Positions 43,415 to 52,445 of a stretch of 64,000 bases of DNA are shown here, piece by piece. How positions within the stretch are numbered: the stretch's first letter is position 1; each line of letters opens with the position of its first letter. The notes beneath the pieces were generated by a model. The model was given only the letters and a program-made list of their open reading frames with translations. It was not told the origin of the DNA and made no database searches. The stretch is from assembly GCF_006874625.1 (NCBI RefSeq), contig NZ_CP030034.1, forward strand, positions 372,001 through 436,000. The letters run 5' to 3'. This DNA comes from Bdellovibrio sp. NC01. Its GTDB lineage: Bacteria; Bdellovibrionota; Bdellovibrionia; Bdellovibrionales; Bdellovibrionaceae. The position numbers and the translations under genes are program-made.

Positions 43415-44899
43415 TTATGAGATTCCTTGAAGATAGTTAAATATCTCTGTGAATGCGCGGAGGCCGGTCGAGTGCGCGCCGTGAACAGAAGCGGGCTGTT
43501 GCACAAGTGAAGTCGCTTCACCCGCCCAAAACACGGGACGAGTTTCTTGTGCTAAAGTCTTGCGCGCATTTTGAGTTGAAACTTTTCCCTGTGATCCATG
43601 CACTTGCAAATACGAAATGCCACCTTTCGCAAAAGGATCGTCCATCCATTTCTTGCACGAATAAATAAGCGACTTATCTTTGCGCAGAACAATTTTCTTG
43701 AATGAAGAACTTTGCAACTTAAACATCACATCTAAATCCTTGCATACTTCCATGACGATATCTTTGCTCGCCATTGGTAACAAGCGCTTCGCTGGATCAC
43801 CACTTATTAGAGCGGTTAATACTGGAGGTTTGTCGCCCTCTTTATAATTGGGAACAAAATAAGTGTGACCTGTTCTGCGTTCTGATTTTTCTAGGTGATT
43901 GAGCATGCACATATCATCGGGCCAGAACTGTTTACTAAAACGAATCGAGACTTTGATTTGATGGGCAGATTCCAGGAATTGCAAAGCGGTGTCTTTATCA
44001 GTTGTCCAGTAAGGACCAAAATCGATCGAGTGAGACTTCAACATTCCTAAAGAGGCCGTTGATAAAACAGACCTCGCAGTGAATGTCCCTTGTGAGGTTT
44101 GCACGACGACGGTGTTGTCTTTTCCTGGGCGCAGTTTTTGAACTTTATGATTAAGTAAAATTTTTTCCGCGGTTATTTCATTACACATGCCTCTCAAAAT
44201 CTGATCGTAGCCACCTTGTACATAAAACTCATGCGTGCCTTTTATTTGTGGAATGATGTGATCGTACTGAAAGCCTTTCATGCTGACGGCGTTAAGGGGA
44301 GCGCCCAGATGACCGGTTAATAGTGCTTCCGCAGATTCAGCGGGGAAACCGTCATAACCCATAAGCTTCATAAACTTTGCGCCAGAAATATCGGGCCCGT
44401 CATAATTTTGAATGTCTTTAAATATTTTGTACGAACGAAGAATTTTAAAATTCAGATGGCCAATGGAATATAAAGGGGAATGCGGCGTTGGCGCTAAGAA
44501 TTCGGAGTTGTACAGATAGCCTTTCAAAAGCTTTGGATAAGATTTCGTCTCAAGCCTGTATCGAGAAACTTCATCCCAAATCGGTGCGAGGCCGGGAGCA
44601 ACGTGAATGTATTCTGCACCTAACTCTAAAGGTGAACCAAAATCTTTTGCCAGGGAACGATCCGTGAACATGCGCCCACCAATACGAGCGCTGCCCTCTA
44701 ATATTAGGATTTTTAAAGATTTTCCTTTTATGCGCGTGTTCGCTAGGTTGCGAGCTGTTGTCAACCCCGCTGGGCCGGCACCAATAACGATACAATCATA
44801 GATTGTTTTATCTTCGGCAACTGCGCACAAGGGAAGCTGTGCCAAAAGACTCGATCCTAATAAACCCAAAGAGTTCTGCAAAAATCTTCTTCGTTGCAT
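43415..44899 (-). CDS. Tat-exported FAD-dependent amine oxidase
   Basis: Flavoprotein of 494 residues with a twin-arginine signal MQRRRFLQNSLGLLGSSLLAQL. The dinucleotide motif is VIGAGPAGLTTARNLA, followed by the GSARIGGRMFTDR loop of monoamine oxidase/LSD1-type enzymes and the C-terminal FWAGEATS and GAHSTGLRAFTEI FAD-binding segments. Expected to oxidise amines (producing H2O2 and ammonia) outside the cytosol; substrate unknown. AAGGA six bases before the ATG at 44899 defines the start, as the upstream residues (from 44971) would bury the Tat signal. Confidence 0.9.
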   Translation of the reverse strand: MQRRRFLQNSLGLLGSSLLAQLPLCAVAEDKTIYDCIVIGAGPAGLTTARNLANTRIKGKSLKILILEGSARIGGRMFTDRSLAKDFGSPLELGAEYIHVAPGLAPIWDEVSRYRLETKSYPKLLKGYLYNSEFLAPTPHSPLYSIGHLNFKILRSYKIFKDIQNYDGPDISGAKFMKLMGYDGFPAESAEALLTGHLGAPLNAVSMKGFQYDHIIPQIKGTHEFYVQGGYDQILRGMCNEITAEKILLNHKVQKLRPGKDNTVVVQTSQGTFTARSVLSTASLGMLKSHSIDFGPYWTTDKDTALQFLESAHQIKVSIRFSKQFWPDDMCMLNHLEKSERRTGHTYFVPNYKEGDKPPVLTALISGDPAKRLLPMASKDIVMEVCKDLDVMFKLQSSSFKKIVLRKDKSLIYSCKKWMDDPFAKGGISYLQVHGSQGKVSTQNARKTLAQETRPVFWAGEATSLVQQPASVHGAHSTGLRAFTEIFNYLQGIS

Positions 44900-45052
44900 A
44901 GAGTGTCCTTGGTGAAGCACATTCAAATTGTTGAAGGTGTTCAGCGTCGAACATTCATTCTCAAAGGGCAAGTTGCAGAGTCGTTAGATGCTTTCCTACA
45001 ATAAGTCGTTCCTGAGAAGGCCGTAAAACTTAATGAGCACTGGCCGCGAAAA

Positions 45053-46138
45053 TTATGGGTAAAGAATCGGCCCTTGAACGAAGCGCTCGATGTATTCGCG
45101 TTTTTGTTTGAAGCGTTCAGAGTAATAGATCTCTTCTGTGCTAACGCCGAAATCAGTCGATGCCTTAATAACGATGTTTTGTTTCTTGGTCTGCAAGATC
45201 CAACGAGCCGCCCAGGCTTCTGCGAAGTCATCCATTGGATTTGTCGATCCATATGTAGATGCAAAAGTTGATTTTGAAAAACCAGTATAAAGAGGCAGAA
45301 CGTCCGTTTCTGGATTCATCACTTCTTTGCATTCGTAGAAGCACAACTTACTTCTTAACGTGTAGTCTTTTTCTGTTTTTACGTTGAACGGCGTAGCCCA
45401 GTCGAATGAACCCCAAGAACCCTCTGCGAATACAGGCTTACATTTCTCCATGTATTCTTCTGCAGAGTGGATGTCGTTCATGTCACAATCAAGGGTGTTG
45501 TGATAGTTATTCAGTTGATTTGCGAAATCCAGAAGATGTCCTACTTCGTGCACCAAGGCGTATTCTAGCAACGGCAATTCGTCGGAAGCTTGATAGCGCG
45601 GAAATGCTAGAGGAGTTTCTAACTCGCCAACGCGGGCGAAGTTTTGTTGTTCTTTCCAAGAAGCCCATGGTGCATATGCCGGCGCTTTCGTAAGCAATGT
45701 TTTTCTAACACCAATCACGCCACCAGGAAGTTGGACGTATTTGCCATCAGCATCACGAGTGAAGACCTGTGATGCATAAGCTGTCGCAAAGAATTTATTT
45801 TCGATAAAGATACGACGAACATGGCAAAACGCACCCTGTGTAATTGGATCAAAAGCGTCGTAGATTTTTTCAACGGCTGCAAGATACTGTTCTTCACCGC
45901 CAAGACATTTTCTATCTAGTGTCGAGCCGTTGTTTTCGTCATCAACTTCGCACAGAACCTTTGCAATATTGGCGCGGCAATCAGTGGCTGGTGTCCAGCT
46001 TGCGTCTTTATCGGTTAGGTTTTCATCAACGATGTGGAATACGTCAGGGCTTCCACTTGAAGGGATATAGCTTTTATCGTTGGATTTCGAGCACGCAGCT
46101 AATGCGATGAAGGCACAAAGAAGTAATGACTTTTTCAT
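45053..46138 (-). CDS. Lipoprotein zinc metalloprotease candidate (HEVGH)
   Basis: Lipoprotein of 361 residues: signal peptide MKKSLLLCAFIALAAC with the lipidated Cys16. The zinc-binding HExxH motif is HEVGHLLDFANQL (H197, E198, H201), and DDFAEAWAARW about 105 residues later (E307) is a plausible third ligand in the style of gluzincins such as lethal-factor-like peptidases. Several cysteine pairs (CRAN/LCEV, CDMN/CKP, CFYECK) suggest disulfides. Sits between the amine oxidase gene and the lipid operon on the same strand. A prey-digesting or envelope protease is a reasonable guess. Confidence 0.85.
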   Translation of the reverse strand: MKKSLLLCAFIALAACSKSNDKSYIPSSGSPDVFHIVDENLTDKDASWTPATDCRANIAKVLCEVDDENNGSTLDRKCLGGEEQYLAAVEKIYDAFDPITQGAFCHVRRIFIENKFFATAYASQVFTRDADGKYVQLPGGVIGVRKTLLTKAPAYAPWASWKEQQNFARVGELETPLAFPRYQASDELPLLEYALVHEVGHLLDFANQLNNYHNTLDCDMNDIHSAEEYMEKCKPVFAEGSWGSFDWATPFNVKTEKDYTLRSKLCFYECKEVMNPETDVLPLYTGFSKSTFASTYGSTNPMDDFAEAWAARWILQTKKQNIVIKASTDFGVSTEEIYYSERFKQKREYIERFVQGPILYP

Positions 46139-46293
46139 TCTATAAAACCCTGACTTCCTAAGTTAATGAACTCAGCATATATATCAGGGTTTTGAAGGCT
46201 ATCAAAATTTTAATGCGATTTACTCGGTGCAAAGCGTTTCTAAAAACTCAATGACTATGTCACTAGTTCACAGCCGTCAAAGATCTTTACACT

Positions 46294-48270
46294 TTAGCGA
46301 CGCCAAGCCTTCGCAACTTGTTTGCTGAAGAAGTCCGGAGCCACGGCATTAATCCACACTTTCATTTGTAAACCGAACTCGGCCTGCTTGGATTTGCCAG
46401 AGTAAAACTGATTCACTACATCGAGCGCTACGTCTTCAGGAATCGCATAATCAAAGGATTTGCCGATTTGATAATAACGCAATGAAGTTCGGCCCATATC
46501 TTTTTGCAGTGGGGAATGCTGGCTTTGCGCGATGTACACCATAAACGGAACTTCGCCAGCGACTTCACGTTGTAAGGATTCCGTTAAAGTCCACAGTGCT
46601 GCATGTGACGAGGCATAAGTGCTCAGCAGGGGATAACCGACGCGTCCGCTTGAAGACAGGACATTCAAAACACCCAGTGGCTTTTTGCTTTTCCATTCTT
46701 TCAAGAAGTTTTGCATCAACACCAAGGGCCCAAAGAATTGGGCATCAAAGATGCCTTTGATTTGTTCCAGCGACTGGTTTTCTAAAAGATCGACGGTCAA
46801 TCCACCCGAGGCATTCACCAAGCCTGTGAATTTCATCGCAGGTAATTGTTGTTTTAATTTTTCTAACCAGCCATCTTCAGAGTAATCGACAACGGCAGAA
46901 CCCACGATCAGTTTGCGCTCTTTGTCGGAAAGATTTTGTAGAAGGCTTGTCATCTTTAGATCACTTCGCCCAATAAGGAACAAAGGTTGATCGCGTAATA
47001 AGAACTGCTTCACAACGAGGGCACCAAGATTTCCAGTAGCACCATTAATGATAACGGGCTCGGAAGAAGTGATAGCAGAATGAGCCGCGACTTGCGTTTG
47101 AGACGCCACTGGTTGGGCGAGTGGCTTATTCACAAGTTCACTCACAGCGGCGATGAAAAATTCTAGCTCTGAATGCAAAGTAAAGAAATGTGGTGAGACG
47201 CGCACATAATCGCCACGCACGGTGACCGAGATCTTCTTTTTATCAAAGAACTCGTGCACTTTGCGGTGATCGACTTTTTGTGGAATTTTAAAACAGATAA
47301 TGCCCGCAGAAAGATCTTTTTCGCCGGTCATGAGTTCTAGATTCAAAGCTTTTAGCTGCTCACGTAAAAACTTTAAGTGCGTTTGCAGGCGCGTATAAAT
47401 TTCTTCAATACCAAACTTTTGGAAAAGTTTTAACGAAGTTCCCATTCCCAGAATTGGAATATAATTGGGAAGTCCTGGTTCGAAGCGGGTCATTTCGTTC
47501 GAGAATTCTAGCTTTGTTAAATCAAAATATTCAGGATAGCGATGGCTTGTCCAGCCCACCATCGGAACGAAAAGAGTTTCCAAAAGTTCTTTGCGGGCAT
47601 AGATAAAGCCTGCCCCTACAGAACCCAGCAACCATTTTTGTGAACCGGAAGCTAAGAAATCAAAACCCATATCATGACAGTGAATAGGGGAGTTGCCGAT
47701 GGCTTGAATCGCGTCGACGCATGAATAGATTTTATTTTTACGACAGAAGTTAGCGAACTCTTTTAAATCAATACGTTTGCCCGTTTCAAAACTAACAGCA
47801 CTGATGCTAATAACTTTGACATTAGAAAGATCCAGCGAACTTAATGCTTCTGTGATCGTTTGATCTTTCTTAATAGTAAAAGGAACAAGTTCAACACCGA
47901 AGCGTTGCAAGTTCTTCCACGGATAATAGTTCGAAGGGAATTCATTGTCGGGAACTAGAACTTTATCACCTTCTTGTAGGTTCAGAGCAAGGGCAATGGT
48001 GCTGACTGCACTAGAGGTATTTTGTACGAATGCGATTTCACCGGCGTGGGCGCCAAGGAAGGCAGCAAGTTCTTTGCGGATCATTTCTACTTTGTTGAGG
48101 CTTTGATAGAAATGTTTCCCCAAAGGTTCTTGCATCAAGCCGATTTCTTCTTGCATCGCTTGAATGCTGGATGTGGGAACCGGGCAAGTTGCGGCATAAT
48201 TTAAAAAGCATTGCCCTTTCAAGAAGGGCAATTGATTGCGCAAATCTAAAATCGCTTGATCGTTGCTCAT
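46294..48270 (-). CDS. Fusion: class V aminotransferase and SDR-like domain
   Basis: A 658-residue two-domain protein. Residues 1-385 are a fold-type I PLP enzyme of the class V (cysteine desulfurase/isopenicillin epimerase) kind: FLNYAATCPVP, the phosphate site NTSSAVST, SVDAIQAIG, and Schiff-base lysine K212 in ASGSQKWLLGSVGAGFI. Residues 405-650 are a short-chain dehydrogenase: INGATGNLGALVV, NASGG, SSSGRVG with Ser539, and Y552 but with His556 where Lys is expected (YASSH). The start at 48270 overlaps the previous gene in ATGA, with GAGG upstream. Last gene of the lipid operon; the longer frame from 48390 is rejected. Substrate unknown. Confidence 0.85.
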   Translation of the reverse strand: MSNDQAILDLRNQLPFLKGQCFLNYAATCPVPTSSIQAMQEEIGLMQEPLGKHFYQSLNKVEMIRKELAAFLGAHAGEIAFVQNTSSAVSTIALALNLQEGDKVLVPDNEFPSNYYPWKNLQRFGVELVPFTIKKDQTITEALSSLDLSNVKVISISAVSFETGKRIDLKEFANFCRKNKIYSCVDAIQAIGNSPIHCHDMGFDFLASGSQKWLLGSVGAGFIYARKELLETLFVPMVGWTSHRYPEYFDLTKLEFSNEMTRFEPGLPNYIPILGMGTSLKLFQKFGIEEIYTRLQTHLKFLREQLKALNLELMTGEKDLSAGIICFKIPQKVDHRKVHEFFDKKKISVTVRGDYVRVSPHFFTLHSELEFFIAAVSELVNKPLAQPVASQTQVAAHSAITSSEPVIINGATGNLGALVVKQFLLRDQPLFLIGRSDLKMTSLLQNLSDKERKLIVGSAVVDYSEDGWLEKLKQQLPAMKFTGLVNASGGLTVDLLENQSLEQIKGIFDAQFFGPLVLMQNFLKEWKSKKPLGVLNVLSSSGRVGYPLLSTYASSHAALWTLTESLQREVAGEVPFMVYIAQSQHSPLQKDMGRTSLRYYQIGKSFDYAIPEDVALDVVNQFYSGKSKQAEFGLQMKVWINAVAPDFFSKQVAKAWRR

Positions 48271-48902
48271 GCTTGGCCTCGATCTTTTCTGCCGGCTTCT
48301 TTGTACACGCGCGTGTAACGTAAGATCAAAGTGATCGTTCCGCCGATGATTACCCAATAGAAGAAATAAAGTATGAAGTCGATGCCCCAATGAAATTCCA
48401 AGCTAAAATACTGAAAAAGTGAAAGAAGCATCAACGCTGCTAACCGATCTGTTTGTCCAACGGGTCCTACACTTTGAACGGCTAATCCGGAAGGAGCGCC
48501 GAACAATCCAAAGAAAGGAACAGCCCAGGCAAATAGCATCACGAAGACACCCAGAGGATAAATCCCCTTCATGACCACAAGTGTAGGGATCAACATCAAA
48601 TCACAAAGTTCAGGAGTAATTCTATTTAAGATATCCCCTTTTACCGAGGACTTGTTGTAGTGAACTGCAACAAGTCCGTCTAGCGTTGCGACGATCATTC
48701 GCAGGATTCCAAGCAGTCCACCAATAATAAAGAAAATTTTGTGTCCGCCAGATAAGGCATAGTAATAGCACCACGCCATTGCGACACCCACGGGTAACAA
48801 AGCATAACTGATTTTATTTGGGTCAACGTTTTCGCAAGCAGGAATTAAGAAACTAATCACTTTGCGAAACGGATATTTTAATAAATAAAGTCCTACGTCC
48901 AT
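48267..48902 (-). CDS. CDP-alcohol phosphatidyltransferase family protein (second copy)
   Basis: Integral membrane protein of 211 residues with about six membrane segments. The family motif D-G-x2-A-R-x8-G-x3-D-x3-D appears as DGLVAVHYNKSSVKGDILNRITPELCD: the leading DG and A are kept, Arg is Val-His, and the later acids are shifted (N and D), so this member is more divergent than the copy at 49933. It would join a CDP-activated lipid to an alcohol or amino alcohol. AGGAG precedes the start; overlaps the fusion gene by four bases and follows the cytidylyltransferase by nine. Confidence 0.82.
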   Translation of the reverse strand: MDVGLYLLKYPFRKVISFLIPACENVDPNKISYALLPVGVAMAWCYYYALSGGHKIFFIIGGLLGILRMIVATLDGLVAVHYNKSSVKGDILNRITPELCDLMLIPTLVVMKGIYPLGVFVMLFAWAVPFFGLFGAPSGLAVQSVGPVGQTDRLAALMLLSLFQYFSLEFHWGIDFILYFFYWVIIGGTITLILRYTRVYKEAGRKDRGQA

Positions 48903-48911
48903 GAAACGCTC

Positions 48912-49931
48912 CTACAAAAATTTAAGTATGAAATAGGCGACGGGTACCGTGAATACGAGTGCATCGATGCGGTCGATGATGCCCGATCCTCCCGGTAACC
49001 AGGTGCCGGAATCTTTTTGACCGTGAATTCGTTTGATCAATGAAAATGCCAGATCACCATACAAACCTAAGATGCCAGTTGTTACAATCATCAGGAATAT
49101 TTTGAAAAAGCCCAAGCCTTCAAGATGAAAAACAGAATAGCTAAGTGGTAAACCCAAAATTAAAAGAGCGAATGTACTTAAAACTCCAACCCACCAAGTT
49201 TTTTGCGGACTGACTTGGGCTGCGACTTTTTTGTGAACCATACGGCTTAGTGGTGTATCGTTCACTGGGGTTTTACTGAACGCTTTTCCCACCCAGTAAG
49301 AAATCAAATCGCGAATTTCAGTTAAGAACACGATCAATAGGAAGGCGTACGCTTCTAATTTATAGAATGCAAATGACAACGGCAAAAGGACCGCAAAGAA
49401 ACTAAAACCTAAGCTAAGTGCCGATAGGGAAGTGGCCTTGCCGCTGGTTTGATTTTTCATTACGTAAAATAATGGCATTAGCACGCCAACGAAAGTGGCA
49501 CTGAAAGCAAAGAACTCATTTTCTAAGCCGAAATACAAAAGAACGTAATTCGCAATGCACGCCAAAGCGGGAAACTGAAAATAAGGATCAGCGACAATTT
49601 TCCCAAGAGACTTTTCTTCCGGGAAAACCAGGCTGTGATATTCAGCCAAAGATAGTAAACTTCCGCACGCAAGCAATGCCGCTAAAACAGAGGGATGTAA
49701 AACCAAGGCGATGCCGAATAGTGACAACATCCACCAAAATGTTAGGGTGCGAGCCATGAGTTCATGGGCACTCTTGTGGCCTTTCTTTTCTAGACGTGTG
49801 ATAAGCACGGAAAAGAAAGTCAAAAGAGCGATACAGATTAAAAAGAAAATCAGAAGCGCGTTTTGTCCCGTGCTGCCGAATTGATATAGTGCAAGCCCAT
49901 TTGCGACCACAAAGAAAGCAATCTGAAACAT
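48912..49931 (-). CDS. Phosphatidate cytidylyltransferase (CdsA-like)
   Basis: Polytopic membrane protein of 339 residues (about eight hydrophobic segments) with the C-terminal CDP-diglyceride synthase signature SLIKRIHGQKDSGTWLPGGSGIIDRIDA: S-x-K-R-x4-K-D-x-G-x2-L-P-G...G-x-x-D-R-x-D, in which the usual PGHGG is PGGSG. It makes CDP-diacylglycerol or a related CDP-lipid from CTP and phosphatidate. Sits between two CDP-alcohol phosphatidyltransferases, only one base after the first, so it supplies their donor. It may be an additional copy besides a housekeeping cdsA elsewhere. Confidence 0.88.
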   Translation of the reverse strand: MFQIAFFVVANGLALYQFGSTGQNALLIFFLICIALLTFFSVLITRLEKKGHKSAHELMARTLTFWWMLSLFGIALVLHPSVLAALLACGSLLSLAEYHSLVFPEEKSLGKIVADPYFQFPALACIANYVLLYFGLENEFFAFSATFVGVLMPLFYVMKNQTSGKATSLSALSLGFSFFAVLLPLSFAFYKLEAYAFLLIVFLTEIRDLISYWVGKAFSKTPVNDTPLSRMVHKKVAAQVSPQKTWWVGVLSTFALLILGLPLSYSVFHLEGLGFFKIFLMIVTTGILGLYGDLAFSLIKRIHGQKDSGTWLPGGSGIIDRIDALVFTVPVAYFILKFL

Positions 49932-49932
49932 C

Positions 49933-50586
49933 TTACCTGCCGTACAAAGTGTGTGATTGGTAGCTAAGCCCTTGTGTTTGTTTTTTTATTTTATAAATTC
50001 TAAATAAACCAGTTAAGAACGTCAGTACCGATAACGCCATGATGAAGTGATTTATATAAAAAGCACTCATCGGTCTGAAGAAACAGCAAATGGCAAAAAG
50101 GCAGAACCACAAACTGCGCTCGGGCTTTCCACCTAAAATAGATTCTTGTCTGCGAATGTGGCCGGGAAGTGCGCGGCCTAATAAGCCCGTGAACTCTGCA
50201 AACCAACAGCACACGATAAAGATCGCAAGATAAAGACCATTAACGTAAGGAATGAAGAAGAGCGAACCATAAGTGATCGTATCACCCCAGATATCGCCAA
50301 GTTCATTCAGAACTTCGCCCATCGGAGTGGCGCGATTTTGTGCTCTGGCAATCATTCCATCTAATGCGTTAAACACTAAACGAAACAAAACCAGAGCTGG
50401 AAATGCGAGTAAAGGCCAAGCTGTTTGAATATTCTCAGGATTTAAATTGCGAAAGCCACTATACAGAGCAGCCGTCGATAGAAATACGAAAAGCCAACCC
50501 AGCAAGCTTGCATGGTTGGCGGTCATTCCTGAAAACGCAAATGAATTTGCCAGTTGTTGAAATCTGGCTTTCAGGGAATATAACAT
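49933..50586 (-). CDS. CDP-alcohol phosphatidyltransferase
   Basis: Membrane enzyme of 217 residues with about five membrane segments. The catalytic motif is well preserved: DGMIARAQNRATPMGEVLNELGD (D-G-x2-A-R-x8-G-x3-N-x3-D), the variant with NE in place of the third position acid. The family links CDP-diacylglycerol to an alcohol such as glycerol phosphate, serine, inositol phosphate or an amino alcohol; the acceptor cannot be read. Start codon overlaps the TonB-like stop (TAATG). Followed by the CdsA-like gene after one base. Confidence 0.88.
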   Translation of the reverse strand: MLYSLKARFQQLANSFAFSGMTANHASLLGWLFVFLSTAALYSGFRNLNPENIQTAWPLLAFPALVLFRLVFNALDGMIARAQNRATPMGEVLNELGDIWGDTITYGSLFFIPYVNGLYLAIFIVCCWFAEFTGLLGRALPGHIRRQESILGGKPERSLWFCLFAICCFFRPMSAFYINHFIMALSVLTFLTGLFRIYKIKKQTQGLSYQSHTLYGR

Positions 50587-51560
50587 TAGCTTTCTAAAAC
50601 GAAGTCCCAGCGAATTTTCACTGTACCGTCTCCTTCAATAATTCCTTTTGGAGGATTAGGGAACGGAGCAGCTGCACGGAATGCATCGATGGCAGCATCA
50701 TCCAAATCTTGAACACCTGAATCCATAAGGACTTGCACACGAACTAGAGTTCCTTTGTCATTCAATACGATCATCAATTTAGTGACGCGGTCTTGTCCTG
50801 TGGAAGCAGGATTACGACCCTCTTTAAACATTTTGGAAAGTTTATCGCGAACACGGCCTTCCCAGTGTTGGGCCAATTGTCTGCGAATACGATTATAGTA
50901 AGAGTAATACTTGAACTCGCGCGTATTCAGCATCGTTTCAAGTCCCTGATCGACATCTTTAATATAATCGTTTGTGCGGCTTGCATCCGCACCGTCTTTC
51001 GCAACTTCAGAACCGTCACCATTACCTAGACCTTGGCCTGCTTCTTTAGCAGCTTGGGCTTGGTCACGTTTTTTCTGGCGTTCTAATGCTTCACTAGGAT
51101 CAAAACTTTTGAATAAATCTTTAGCCACACGCTCGTGAGTAGCCTCTGTCGATTCCTTCGCTTGTTCTTTCACTTTGCCATCACCTTTAGGACCTGATTT
51201 TGGTGGGGCGGCTTTTTTCAAGTTTTGAAATTGGCCTTTATCCACAGCAATAGTCTGTTTGGTAACGACTTGGTTTTTAGCGCTCAAGAAACGAGAATCC
51301 ACGGGCTCTTTTTCGTTCACAGAGTTTTCATTCTGTTCAACGATTTGATTAGCAGGATTAAGTTGTGATCTTTGCTCCTGAAGTTTTTGGGCAGCAGCAA
51401 GCTTAGCCATATCTTCAGGCGTAAGAAGATCGATACTCACGCTTTGCTCTTTGGGTTTTAATTTATCCAGCTCTCCAAAAAGGAAGAGTCCTCCGAGTAC
51501 AACAACGTGGACGATCAACGAAAGGGACACATACTTTTTGAAAGACGGTGACTTTTTCAT
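50586..51560 (-). CDS. TonB-like energy transducer (TonB C-terminal protein)
   Basis: 324-residue protein with one N-terminal membrane segment (about residues 10-28, VSLSLIVHVVVLGGLFLF), a long charged, Gln/Ala/Lys-rich periplasmic linker (KPKEQSVSIDLLTPEDMAKLAAAQKLQEQ... RQKKRDQAQAAKEAGQGLGNGDGS), and a TonB/TolA C-terminal fold (KLMIVLNDKGTLVRVQVLMDSGVQDLDDAAIDAFRAAAPFPNPPKGI...VKIRWDFVLE). It spans the periplasm to transmit energy to outer-membrane receptors, or in this setting may act like TolA. No exbB/exbD adjoins. GAGGTCCT precedes the ATG. First gene of the lipid operon. Confidence 0.88.
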   Translation of the reverse strand: MKKSPSFKKYVSLSLIVHVVVLGGLFLFGELDKLKPKEQSVSIDLLTPEDMAKLAAAQKLQEQRSQLNPANQIVEQNENSVNEKEPVDSRFLSAKNQVVTKQTIAVDKGQFQNLKKAAPPKSGPKGDGKVKEQAKESTEATHERVAKDLFKSFDPSEALERQKKRDQAQAAKEAGQGLGNGDGSEVAKDGADASRTNDYIKDVDQGLETMLNTREFKYYSYYNRIRRQLAQHWEGRVRDKLSKMFKEGRNPASTGQDRVTKLMIVLNDKGTLVRVQVLMDSGVQDLDDAAIDAFRAAAPFPNPPKGIIEGDGTVKIRWDFVLES

Positions 51561-51692
51561 AGGACCTCGCCTCTCTATCGGTATTATGACACGACAAAAT
51601 GAGCTTTAGGTGAGCCAGGTTTTAAAGATTCGACAGAGGTCCAGGCCTGGACTTTGACTGTTATCGATTCTTTGAGTGAAAATGATACATCT

Positions 51693-52418
51693 ATGAAATT
51701 TGACTCTTGGTACCTGACAGATAAAGGCCTCCGACGTGAATCCAATCAAGATTCTTGCTTGATCAATAGAGAGCTAGGCCTCTTTATTGTTGCAGATGGC
51801 ATGGGAGGTCACTCCGGCGGGGAAGTGGCGTCCAGTATGGCTGTCGAGACGGTTGAAGAAATCATGCTGCAACCAGATGCCATGAAAAAATCACCACGCG
51901 AACTTCTGCAGTTGAGTTACGAAGAAGCATCAAAGCGTATTTTTGATAAAGCTGCTAATGAGCGTCCCGAGCTTGCAGGCATGGGCACAACGATGGTGAT
52001 GGCGCACATTCGTGGTCGTCATCTTTACATCGGTAACGTCGGTGATTCGCGTTGCTACCTATTTAAGAAACCAAATTTGTGGCAAGTGACTGAAGATCAT
52101 TCTTTGATCAACGAGCAATTGCGCGCCGGTGTCATGAGTGAAGAACAAGTGATGCAATTTGTCGGACGTAACGTGATCACACGAAGTGTCGGCTACGAGC
52201 GCGATGTTTATCCCGATATCATCGAGAGAGAAGTGGCTCCAGGCGAAATTTTCTTGATGTGTTCCGATGGACTTTCAGGATTAGTTCCCGATCAAAGAAT
52301 TTCTGAGATTTTAAATCAAAATACACCTGACAAAGCGGTCAAAGCCTGTGTAGAACAAGCCCTGGCTAATGGTGGTGACGACAACGTCACAGTTATGCTT
52401 TTACACTTCTACGAATAA
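51693..52418 (+). CDS. PP2C-family serine/threonine phosphatase
   Basis: Soluble Mg/Mn-dependent phosphatase of about 241 residues. Motifs in order: TDKGLRRESNQDSC, ADGMGGHSGGEVASS (metal ligands), GTTMVMAHIRGRHLYIGNVGDSRCYLF, DHSLINEQLRAG, RNVITRSVG, LMCSDGLSGLVPD and NGGDDNVTVMLLHF; all aspartates for metal binding are there. I place the start at 51693, where the family alignment begins, though a TTG at 51654 is in frame. The kinase partner is not nearby. The M23 peptidase gene follows after 27 bases on the same strand and may be co-transcribed. Confidence 0.92.
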   Translation: MKFDSWYLTDKGLRRESNQDSCLINRELGLFIVADGMGGHSGGEVASSMAVETVEEIMLQPDAMKKSPRELLQLSYEEASKRIFDKAANERPELAGMGTTMVMAHIRGRHLYIGNVGDSRCYLFKKPNLWQVTEDHSLINEQLRAGVMSEEQVMQFVGRNVITRSVGYERDVYPDIIEREVAPGEIFLMCSDGLSGLVPDQRISEILNQNTPDKAVKACVEQALANGGDDNVTVMLLHFYE

Positions 52419-52445
52419 GCAGCGAGAGAGAAGGGATCCCAGGTT

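Noticed and set aside
48271-48390. N-terminal extension of the aminotransferase-SDR protein
   Set aside because: It lies in another frame of the CDP-alcohol transferase gene and the ATG at 48270 has a good site.
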